Shown here in pieces: positions 20,081-31,028 of a stretch of DNA of 64,000 nt. Source of the DNA: an uncultured Alphaproteobacteria bacterium (GTDB lineage: Bacteria; Pseudomonadota; Alphaproteobacteria; Rs-D84); assembly GCA_905234185.1 (NCBI GenBank), contig CAJOGC010000001.1, positions 95,765 through 159,764 on the forward strand. Direction: 5' to 3'. A program made the translations under genes and the position numbers. The notes under the pieces were generated by a model. That model was not told where the DNA came from. It worked only from the letters and a program-made list of their open reading frames with translations, and searched no databases. The first letter of the stretch is position 1, and each line of letters opens with the position of its first letter.

Positions 20081-20797
20081 TTTTACAAAATGCGCCAAAA
20101 ACTCTATATTCCCCGATCCGCCCTCAATCGGCGATTGCGTCACACCACGGCAATCAAAGCCGTGTTCACGGAAAGCAGCACAGACACTTTCCACCGCGAT
20201 GGCCCGCACCGCTTCGTCCCGAATTACCCCACGGAACCGCGCCGATATTTCGGGTCCACATTCAAATTGTGGCTTTATCAGGCAAACAACATCACGCAAT
20301 TTCGGCAATGTTGCCAATTTATCCAAAATCTTGGTCACCGAAATAAACGACACATCAATTGTCGCAATATCAACATCCGCAACAATGGAATCGTCTATAT
20401 AGCGAAAGTCGGTCTGTTCATGCAAATCTATCCGCGGGTTATCGCGCAAAGACGGATGCATTTGATCGGTCCCAGTATCCACCGCAACAATGTGTGCGAC
20501 ACCCGCCCGCAACGCGACATCACAGAATCCACCGGTTGACGAACCAATGTCAATCATATTACGCCCCGTCATATCAATATGAAAATAATCCAGTGCATGT
20601 TCCAATTTTAACCCGCCGCGCGAAACATAGGGCATAACCGCACCCCGCACAGAAATTAAATCCGGATTTTCCACATCAAAACTGGGTTTTGTAATCTGTT
20701 TGTTGTCATAAAACACCGCCCCATCGCGTACCGCATTTGCGGCACGTGTCCGCGATTCAAACAGCCCAAGATTCACCAGCACAACATCAATTCTCAT
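20078..20797 (-). CDS. tlyA: TlyA family rRNA methyltransferase / S4-domain protein
   Basis: MRIDVVLVNLGLFESRTRAANAVRDGAVF...YVSRGGLKLEHALDYF...DIGSSTGGFCD. Confidence 0.9.
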   Translation of the reverse strand: MRIDVVLVNLGLFESRTRAANAVRDGAVFYDNKQITKPSFDVENPDLISVRGAVMPYVSRGGLKLEHALDYFHIDMTGRNMIDIGSSTGGFCDVALRAGVAHIVAVDTGTDQMHPSLRDNPRIDLHEQTDFRYIDDSIVADVDIATIDVSFISVTKILDKLATLPKLRDVVCLIKPQFECGPEISARFRGVIRDEAVRAIAVESVCAAFREHGFDCRGVTQSPIEGGSGNIEFLAHFVK

Positions 20798-20839
20798 AAT
20801 TTGATTTTTACACAACCGCCCAACAAGTCAAATAAAAAA

Positions 20840-20857
20840 CACCGGCAAAAGCCGGCG
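20840..20857 (-). terminator. Intrinsic terminator (GCCGGC family) for 20886..21503
   Basis: Minus: CGCCGGCTTTTGCCGGTGTTTTTTATTT. Confidence 0.75.
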
Positions 20858-20885
20858 TTTTACTAACCACTAGAATTAATCACTA

Positions 20886-21503
20886 TCACTCTAAACAACA
20901 ATTTACTTTTTCTTTAACCCATTTGCCAAGGCGCTTTACCGCCGAACCCTCGGTCTTTTTATCGCCGGTGTTCTTGTCGCGGTCCCGCGCAGCGGGAACG
21001 GATTCGCCTTTTTTGTCGGTTTCTTTTTTAACAATAACCGCTTCATAGAACTCTGGAATCTGTTCATGAACACCACCCAAGTCAATAAGGTGCATATTCA
21101 ATCCCCAAAACAACGAATATAAATCATATGCTTTTGCAAACAAATCCTCGGCATCAGCCTTGTTCCCTGCGCCAAGTGCCTTTGTACCAACCTCCATCAG
21201 GCGCATTGATGCCGCAAGCAAGTGTTTAGATATACACCACACTTCACCACCATCGGTGCCTGATTTATCAACAATACGCGTCATCAATTCTTTACGCATT
21301 TCACGGGTTGTATTCAACAAATCATAAAATCCCGGCTTTTGCGTTTTTGCACCACTGAAAAAGAAATGTTCTTCCAAAGAAATAAGATTCATCAACGCAA
21401 TCGATAAATCTTGATCAGACGACAAATCCAACGGGTTCGCCTTTTTCGCGGCATCTACGCGTGCAATCATTTCTTCCATGGTTAACTTTTCACTTTTCGC
21501 CAT
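20886..21503 (-). CDS. Hypothetical protein
   Basis: 205 aa ORF with RBS-like upstream sequence and 3' terminator. Confidence 0.6.
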   Translation of the reverse strand: MAKSEKLTMEEMIARVDAAKKANPLDLSSDQDLSIALMNLISLEEHFFFSGAKTQKPGFYDLLNTTREMRKELMTRIVDKSGTDGGEVWCISKHLLAASMRLMEVGTKALGAGNKADAEDLFAKAYDLYSLFWGLNMHLIDLGGVHEQIPEFYEAVIVKKETDKKGESVPAARDRDKNTGDKKTEGSAVKRLGKWVKEKVNCCLE

Positions 21504-21613
21504 TCTTATCTTTCCTTTGAATATAAATTAGTAAGTTCATAATATTAAACCAACAACGAAAAATCAATATGTATTTGAGCCTAGGGAAAAGGAACCAAAA
21601 CAAATTATATCAA

Positions 21614-21642
21614 GCCCGCCTTCTCTATGGCTACGGCGCGGC
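21614..21642 (+). repeat. Family F hairpin (divergent member)
   Basis: GCCCGCC-TTCTCTATGGCTAC-GGCGCGGC. Confidence 0.55.
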
Positions 21643-21716
21643 ACTGAAATTTTAAAACAAAAACACCGGCATTTACCGGTGTTTTTTGTATATCAAAAAT
21701 GCTTTTTTATAAACTC

Positions 21717-21932
21717 TCAGCCGGATTGCGATTTTAGGTATTGTTCAAAATCTTTTGCTTTTTGTTCATCATCGAAAGCGAAATAATTCTTGATGCGCCA
21801 CGGACGATATTTTTCGGTATGGCCGAGATGTTCGCTATTATGCTGTGCAAGACGTCTTTTCAGGTCATTGGTATAACCAATATAAAATCTCTCTGATAAA
21901 TCTATGCTTTGTAAAATATACACATAATACAT
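21717..21932 (-). CDS. Small GIY-YIG endonuclease-domain protein
   Basis: MYYVYILQSIDLSERFYIGYTNDLKRRLAQHN; 71 aa. Confidence 0.9.
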   Translation of the reverse strand: MYYVYILQSIDLSERFYIGYTNDLKRRLAQHNSEHLGHTEKYRPWRIKNYFAFDDEQKAKDFEQYLKSQSG

Positions 21933-21946
21933 ATCATTGTCTGTAT

Positions 21947-21963
21947 TCGTTCGCGTTGCTCAC
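21947..21963 (-). repeat. 17-mer GTGAGCAACGCGAACGA shared exactly with 35794..35810
   Basis: Exact match read directly; flanked by GTCTAC...GTAGAC inverted repeat just 5' of the GIY-YIG gene. Confidence 0.8.
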
Positions 21964-22068
21964 TTCGTCGTGACATCCGTCCGTCTACGCACACTTCGTG
22001 TAGCCGTTATGTAGACAATTTGATAAATTCTGGGATTTTTATCGGTTTTTTGTAAATTTTGTGGCTTG

Positions 22069-22094
22069 CCACACGTAACTTTAGCGAAGTGTGG
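22069..22094 (-). repeat. Family F hairpin overlapping the CCA end of tRNA-Met
   Basis: Minus: CCACAC-TTCGCTAAAGTTAC-GTGTGG; first three nt are the tRNA CCA. Confidence 0.85.
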
Positions 22095-22168
22095 TAGCGG
22101 GAGAGGGACTTGAACCCCCGACACGTGGATTATGATTCCACTGCTCTAACCAGCTGAGCTATCCCGCC
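22092..22168 (-). tRNA. tRNA-Met(CAT), probably elongator
   Basis: GGCGGGATAGCTCAGCTGGTTAGAGCAGTGGAATCATAATCCACGTGTCGGGGGTTCAAGTCCCTCTCCCGCTACCA. Confidence 0.9.
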
Positions 22169-22264
22169 AAGCCTGCGCATTATATCAGACATTTTTGCGA
22201 TTGCAAGGATATTTCAATAAATCTCTTTGCATAAAAACAAAAAAATGATACCATTGTCACCATT

Positions 22265-22822
22265 ATGAAAAAGTATATTGCACTTTTATTTATTTCTATG
22301 TGTATGTGCACCGCAAACGCGGCAACAAACCCGTTTATGGGCGACGCGGAAAACCAAATATCTTTCTATCTGGGCCAGGGTTTTGACAACGGTTATATTG
22401 TTGCATTGCCGTATCATGCGGTTCCATTTTATATGGTTCAGGCAAAATATTCCCAACCCGCGACATTCTTCCGCCTGCCGGCGCGGATGTCTATGAATCT
22501 GGCTGAAACTGTGGGGTTGGGTAAAAAATATGGCTGGGATTGGCGAAAATACACAATTCCTATTGTTTTTATATCGGGTGACACAGCATTACTTTACGGC
22601 GAAAAATGGTATGCCGGGGTTGGTTCCGGCGTGGGATTACAGGCACAACAAAACGAACGTTTGGGCGCAAAGTTGTTATTTGAATTCAAATTATTTTATG
22701 GGTATCATATAAATGAAAAATGGGGAATCGAATTATATGCCCAGCATTTTTCTAACGCGAACACCGCCGACGAAAATCATTCGTATGCATTTTATGGTTT
22801 TGGCGTAAACCGTAATTTCTAA
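22265..22822 (+). CDS. PagL-like lipid A 3-O-deacylase / acyloxyacyl hydrolase family outer-membrane protein
   Basis: Signal peptide; C-terminal GIELYAQHFSNAN resembles the PagL H-S motif. Confidence 0.5.
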   Translation: MKKYIALLFISMCMCTANAATNPFMGDAENQISFYLGQGFDNGYIVALPYHAVPFYMVQAKYSQPATFFRLPARMSMNLAETVGLGKKYGWDWRKYTIPIVFISGDTALLYGEKWYAGVGSGVGLQAQQNERLGAKLLFEFKLFYGYHINEKWGIELYAQHFSNANTADENHSYAFYGFGVNRNF

Positions 22823-22824
22823 AA

Positions 22825-23487
22825 TTACCAATCGATTGGTTGTTTTCCATGCTGGGCAAGGTATTCGTTTGCCTGACTAAAATGATGATTTCCGAAAAAT
22901 CCATGATATGCCGACAACGGCGATGGATGAACACTTTTTAATACCAGGTTTTTGTCCGGGTCAACAATTTGCGCTTTGCGCTGGGCATATGATCCCCACA
23001 GCATATAGACAATATTTTCACGCTTTGCACATTCACGAATTACCGCATCGGTAAATTGTTCCCATCCCATGCCCGCGTGCGATGCCGCCGCATGTGCACG
23101 AACAGTTAGTGTCGCATTTAATAGCAATACGCCCTGCTGCGCCCAATGGGTCAAATCGCCATGCGTTGATGATGGCCGTCCCAGGTCAGATTCAATTTCT
23201 TTATAAATATTTTGCAGCGATGGCGGAATCGGTGTCGGTGGCAGGACGGAAAAACAAAGTCCATGTGCCTGACCTGGTTCATGGTATGGATCCTGGCCAA
23301 TAATAACGACACGTACATCATTTAACGGACACAAATTAAACGCATTAAAGATATTTTTTGCCGCGGGATAAATCTGTTTACCCGATTTATATTCACTGCG
23401 CACAAAATCGGTTAATTTAACAAAGTAATCTTTATCAAACTCCCCGGATAACGCATCTTTCCAAGATTGTTCTATTTTTACATCCAT
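22825..23487 (-). CDS. ung: Uracil-DNA glycosylase
   Basis: VVIIGQDPYHEPGQAHGLCFSV, LLNATLTVRAHAAASHAGMGWEQFTD, HPSPLSAYHGFFG. Confidence 0.97.
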   Translation of the reverse strand: MDVKIEQSWKDALSGEFDKDYFVKLTDFVRSEYKSGKQIYPAAKNIFNAFNLCPLNDVRVVIIGQDPYHEPGQAHGLCFSVLPPTPIPPSLQNIYKEIESDLGRPSSTHGDLTHWAQQGVLLLNATLTVRAHAAASHAGMGWEQFTDAVIRECAKRENIVYMLWGSYAQRKAQIVDPDKNLVLKSVHPSPLSAYHGFFGNHHFSQANEYLAQHGKQPIDW

Positions 23488-23492
23488 TTTAA

Positions 23493-23550
23493 TCCCCTTC
23501 GCTTGCGAAGGGGTGGATTGTGAGCATACGCGAACAAGACGGGGTAGTGG
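23493..23550 (+). repeat. Two-hairpin palindromic repeat, copy D
   Basis: TCCCCTTCGCTTGCGAAGGGGTGGATTGTGAGCATACGCGAACAAGACGGGGTAGTGG. Confidence 0.85.
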
Positions 23551-23570
23551 TATTAGAATAAAAATTGTTT

Positions 23571-23622
23571 TCCACTACCCCGCCAGCTGCGCTGGCCCGT
23601 CCCCTTCGCCCGCGAAGGGGAA
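23571..23622 (-). repeat. Two-hairpin palindromic repeat, copy E (inverted relative to D)
   Basis: Minus: TCCCCTTCGCGGGCGAAGGGGACGGGCCAGCGCAGCTGGCGGGGTAGTGGA. Confidence 0.85.
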
Positions 23623-23633
23623 TTATCCACCCC

Positions 23634-24271
23634 CTAACATTTAATCAATCCCAACTGGCACGCCTTCCACAAGACAACATCCAGATAACCAATCGGCAAA
23701 CCTGTATCTTTTGATAAATGCGCAAACATTTCATCACACGCCTGTTTTGTTTCCGGATTTAATTTACCGTTATCTATTTCCAGATTTTTATTCGCATATT
23801 TGGCCCCCAGACGCTGAATCCAGATATCATATTTCACAACATTTTCACCCAGGTTTCGCCCCAGATGATTTGCGGTAATTTTACCGATATGCGGCAGTTT
23901 TGACAGGTATTTAATTTTATCTTCTAAATTGTCTATACCGTAATATTCTGCACATAGCGCATTTTTGTTATTCCAGATTTCACACACCGCGTTTATTTTA
24001 TTTTTATTGTGAAACATATTAAAAAGTTCGTCAAAATTCGCACCGCTTTTATGCAAATATTCTGTAATAGTGCCATGAATCTTTTTCGCCGTTTTTTGTG
24101 AAAAGCCACCCGCCAAAATCACATAATTACACATATCGGCGAATTCGGTTGGTGAAAGTTTTTTGGGGCGCGACAGGTTTTCCCGAATTTCATCAAAAGA
24201 CTGGGCGTCGCTATCGGCGCCCATTTTACGGATTCTGTTTTCAAGATCAAAGAACCAATCTTTATCAAACA

Positions 24272-24272
<1 letters not shown>
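23634..24272 (-). CDS. HhH-GPD-like DNA glycosylase-fold protein
   Basis: LPHIGKITANHLGRNLGENVVKYDIWIQRLG resembles HhH ... (K/x)xDxWxxR. Confidence 0.45.
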
Positions 24273-27013
<2,741 letters not shown>

Positions 27014-27017
<4 letters not shown>

Positions 27018-27583
27018 AATTTAAACTACTCTATTTCGGTGATATTTTGGTAAACCCGAAAAAACGGGCCCAACATATATCCGATATCCGCATGCAGTTT
27101 CACCCCCAGTTGAAAAAATTACTGGAACACAGTCCATGGGACAATTTGACGCAATATATGGTTCCCAACCCTACAAAAAGCCCCATCACAACACGGCACA
27201 TTGGTGGGATAGACTGGAACCCGATTATTACACCAAACCTTAAATTATTGGCCGAATTGGAAATTCAAATGTTGCATCCTGAAATAGTTGGTGTTTCGCG
27301 TTCGGATATTGATAACCGTATAAAAACACTGTTTGACGGCCTGCGCTGTCCACAAAATGAACACGAAATCGGCGACAATACACCGCGCGACATCGGTCCT
27401 ATTTACACACTGTTGGATGACGACCATTTAATTACGAAAATATCGGTTAATACATCGCACTTGCTGGGAACCGAAATTTTTTCAGGCAATATTCCTAAAA
27501 CACCTGATTCGATATTTATGATGGTCGATGTCAATGTTCGTGTCGCCGAAGGCACACTGGAAAACCTGCCGTTTATGGTATAA
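27014..27583 (+). CDS. RusA-like Holliday-junction resolvase candidate
   Basis: RSDIDNRIKTLFDGLR...LLDDDHLITKISV resembles RusA D-x-D-N-xx-K ... D-D motifs. Confidence 0.45.
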
Positions 27584-27598
27584 AAATAAAATTAAAAA

Positions 27599-27620
27599 TG
27601 CCGGCTTTTGCCGGCATTTT
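27599..27620. terminator. Bidirectional-looking intrinsic terminator TGCCGGCTTTTGCCGGCA
   Basis: Perfect stem between convergent genes with flanking A/T runs. Confidence 0.75.
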
Positions 27621-27627
27621 TATTATA

Positions 27628-28698
27628 TTAACTAAGCACCGCTGTAATTTGATCCTGCATCTGGAAAGTGCCAAGCACAACCCATGCAATAATAGCAGAT
27701 ACCATCATAATACCGATTCCATTAAGAACATTCGACAACGATTCCATTTTCCGCACAGAATCATCCAGGTAATCATTAGCGATTGATGTTATATTCTTGT
27801 CAAAATCCGTCATATCTGCATATATCATTAAATCGCCGATAATTTCTTTGTTTGGAAAATCGCGTCCTGTACGCAAAAGTGCCACCCCCAGGTTGTCACC
27901 ATTGGCAATATAATGTAATGTTTCTTCTAATATACTGCGCAAATACCGAGACGCATTATCGGCAAGCATTCGTATTGCATCTGGCATAGTAATACCGGCA
28001 CTTATCATCGATGATAACGACATTAACCACCCGACAGATATATGAATCTTATATACACTCCACGGTGGTAATCTATCAAAAGTCGCACGCAACCGACCCG
28101 ACCAATTTTCCAATGATAACCATATGAAAAACACCGAACACAAAAATACAACAGTTATAATATGCCAATATTTTATTGTAAAATCAGATAAAGATATCAA
28201 ACCACGCGCCGCGCCACGCCAAATAATATCACTGCCTGCCACCTCTATTAATGGCGGCACTAAATAAAGACCAACCATTACAATAATACCAAATGTCAAG
28301 ACCAACAAAAACAGTGGATATGCAATCGCATTTCTAACCGCGCGACGAATGCGTGCCTCGCTTTCTACAACACGAACGGTATTTTCCAATGCGATGACCA
28401 GGCTCGAAATATTTCCAGATGTCACCAGCAAAGTTTCTTCGTCCGGCAACCACCCACGGGTTGTATCAGAAAAACTTAACCCCCGTTCAAGGTTTTTTTG
28501 CCACTGGCGCATAACGATTGCAAACGGTTCGTTTGGATTTTTACCATTATTAGATTCAATCATTTCCAAACGCCCAAGTGCGTTCATCAATGTAAAGTCA
28601 TTCCGTAACAAAGACGCCAACTTTCGCAACATTGCAATACGTTTTTCTGTATTGATTCGAAAAATAAACCGTGCGTACCACTTATTTAACTTATCCAT
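27628..28698 (-). CDS. Type II secretion/type IV pilus inner-membrane protein (GspF/PilR-like)
   Basis: LLRNDFTLMNALGRL..., repeated TM segments; follows the PilQ-like ATPase. Confidence 0.75.
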   Translation of the reverse strand: MDKLNKWYARFIFRINTEKRIAMLRKLASLLRNDFTLMNALGRLEMIESNNGKNPNEPFAIVMRQWQKNLERGLSFSDTTRGWLPDEETLLVTSGNISSLVIALENTVRVVESEARIRRAVRNAIAYPLFLLVLTFGIIVMVGLYLVPPLIEVAGSDIIWRGAARGLISLSDFTIKYWHIITVVFLCSVFFIWLSLENWSGRLRATFDRLPPWSVYKIHISVGWLMSLSSMISAGITMPDAIRMLADNASRYLRSILEETLHYIANGDNLGVALLRTGRDFPNKEIIGDLMIYADMTDFDKNITSIANDYLDDSVRKMESLSNVLNGIGIMMVSAIIAWVVLGTFQMQDQITAVLS

Positions 28699-30344
28699 CA
28701 ATACACCCCCGGCCGATCCAGTAATCCAACCCAACGTTCTAATTCATCAACACTTATTGTCCCAAGCAACATTAATTCTGTTGCTGCTTCTTTCAATGTA
28801 CGGCCATCCATTTCTTCAAGCCAATACTTAACGGCTTCATCTGTTTTACCCGCCAGTGCAAGTGATAAAAATTCACTGTTTGTTATGATTATTTCGCCCG
28901 CCTTGATACGACCGATTGTTCCGGTTCCATTACATGCGTCACATCCGGGTCCACGCATAAACACCTGATTCAAGCCAACATCACCAAATGCGTTCTGTAC
29001 GCGCTTATAAGCCGAATTTTCAGGGTGATTTGCCAATTTTTCACGACAATGCGGACAAACCTTTTTGAAAAGACGCATAGAAATCAATCCACGCATTAGT
29101 GTTTCTTCTTTCAATTTAAATGGTTCTATTCCCATATCCAGCAACCGCGTCAATGCCGCCATTGCCGAATTAGCGTGCAATGTTGTCCACACATTATGAC
29201 CAGATAACGCCCCACGTACCGTTAGTTTCGCCGCGGCCAATGTTCTTATTTCCCCAACCATAAGTGTATCGGGGTCACTTCGTAACGCGGCCGCCAACGC
29301 TTCGGTATATGCTTCTTCGCGTTGATCTTCGTCCATTGCGTTTGTCACCGGCATTTGATGTGCACCGAAAATCTTTTGTTCAACCGGGTTTTCCACGGTA
29401 ATCATGTTTATTTCGTAATTGCGTTCCTTTAACATCATGGACATATTACGAACAAGGGTTGTTGATTTACCAGAACTGGTGGGGCCCGCAACAATGACTA
29501 ATCCCGTTGGAAACGAACGCATACGCATAAGCAGACGCTGTTCATACGGTCCAAATTCCTGTTCTGTTTTAATACCGGCGTTTGGATTGTCATATAATAA
29601 ACGCATTACAACATAACGCGACCCGAACGCAATAGGATTAAATTGCATACGAATACTTAAAATCCCCTCAGGCAAATATAAATCCTTGGTCCCGCGTAAT
29701 GGTGTTCTGCCATCTTTCTGGGCCGATTGGTATTCGTTTTGGGCATAGTTTGCATTTGACATATCGGCGGATGCAAATGCGGCACGAACAAAAGATTCCC
29801 CCCATGCAGAATTATATTCCAAAACTGGCTGCATACTGCCATCTATGCGGAAATATATTGTTGTTTGATCTGCAACCTCTATATGAACATCAGAAACCTT
29901 CTGTGCAGCAGCCCGTGCGATAATATCAACAAAATCCTTTTGCATTTGATTATCATAATCGCGCGCTCCACGGGCCACCGTGGAACCACCAATATGTTCC
30001 TGGTATTCACGATAAATCCCCGAAACCAAACCTAAATCAGAATAAAAAGGTTCCCTGACAATGTGTGATTTTCGTTTCAATAAATCAATAAATGCCAAAA
30101 CGCGCCCATCATAGCGATGTGTCCGTGATACAATTATTTCCCCACCCGAAAAATATGCGACCAAACTCTGCATATCTTTAGATAATTCCATCGCGCCACC
30201 GGTGGCGGTTAACAACCTGTTGCCATTAGAAAACAAGTATTCGATAATATCCTTGCTTTCTGCGTTTTCAAGTCCGACCGGCACCGACGGTTTTTGTTCC
30301 ATCGAGCCTGTATTATTTAAATCGCTATAATTTTCTATATTCAT
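28698..30344 (-). CDS. GspE/PilB-superfamily ATPase (type IVB PilQ-like)
   Basis: VIVAGPTSSGKSTTLVRNMS Walker A, GEIRTLAAAKLTVRGALSGHNVWTTLHAN, CPHCREKL...CDACNGTG zinc motif. Confidence 0.9.
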   Translation of the reverse strand: MNIENYSDLNNTGSMEQKPSVPVGLENAESKDIIEYLFSNGNRLLTATGGAMELSKDMQSLVAYFSGGEIIVSRTHRYDGRVLAFIDLLKRKSHIVREPFYSDLGLVSGIYREYQEHIGGSTVARGARDYDNQMQKDFVDIIARAAAQKVSDVHIEVADQTTIYFRIDGSMQPVLEYNSAWGESFVRAAFASADMSNANYAQNEYQSAQKDGRTPLRGTKDLYLPEGILSIRMQFNPIAFGSRYVVMRLLYDNPNAGIKTEQEFGPYEQRLLMRMRSFPTGLVIVAGPTSSGKSTTLVRNMSMMLKERNYEINMITVENPVEQKIFGAHQMPVTNAMDEDQREEAYTEALAAALRSDPDTLMVGEIRTLAAAKLTVRGALSGHNVWTTLHANSAMAALTRLLDMGIEPFKLKEETLMRGLISMRLFKKVCPHCREKLANHPENSAYKRVQNAFGDVGLNQVFMRGPGCDACNGTGTIGRIKAGEIIITNSEFLSLALAGKTDEAVKYWLEEMDGRTLKEAATELMLLGTISVDELERWVGLLDRPGVY

Positions 30345-30362
30345 AACGATACGCCATCCACA

Positions 30363-31028
30363 TTATTTTGTATTTGTCACATTTAATGTTTGGGTCTGTC
30401 CATCTTTTGCAAAAACAACACCTTCATCCAACGATATAGATTTTACAGTCCACCCATCTAATACTTTTCCGACAGAAATTCGTTTATTTTGTCCTGTGGT
30501 TAAGTCTGCAACGGTGGCCTGTAATTGTGCACCCGCACCGACAACATTAACCAATTTAAACCGTTCACCAATTTTTGATTCTGGTTCTTCGACAACATTT
30601 TTACTTGTTGCAGATGCAGGTTTAATCGGTGTCGGATTTTCGGCCGCTTTTTCCAATGATTCTTTTTCGCGTGCCAACCGGGCGGCTTCGGCTTCTAACT
30701 TTGCCATTTCGGTTTCTAATTCTTGTTGTTGTGCTTCAGCGCGACCAGAAAGCGCATCTATTTCCATATGCAATTTAATTTTTTCGGCCGCCAATCTATC
30801 CAGATCTAAATCCAATTGTGCGCGTTCTTTTTCAAGTTGCATTAAAACTTTTTCTTGTTCCAAATCAGTAATTTGTTGAAACAGACTGCCCTCTATTTCA
30901 TAATCTGCAACCGCATCCGCTGATATTTGTTCAACATCAATTATTTCTTCGTTGGCACGCGACGCAATTGGCATCGAAAACAAAGAAATTAATACAAAAA
31001 ACGCAAACATTTTTATTTTATTTGGCAT
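30363..31028 (-). CDS. PilP-like type IVB pilus protein
   Basis: Signal peptide, coiled coil, C-terminal small beta domain; between PilO-like and PilQ-like genes. Confidence 0.55.
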   Translation of the reverse strand: MPNKIKMFAFFVLISLFSMPIASRANEEIIDVEQISADAVADYEIEGSLFQQITDLEQEKVLMQLEKERAQLDLDLDRLAAEKIKLHMEIDALSGRAEAQQQELETEMAKLEAEAARLAREKESLEKAAENPTPIKPASATSKNVVEEPESKIGERFKLVNVVGAGAQLQATVADLTTGQNKRISVGKVLDGWTVKSISLDEGVVFAKDGQTQTLNVTNTK

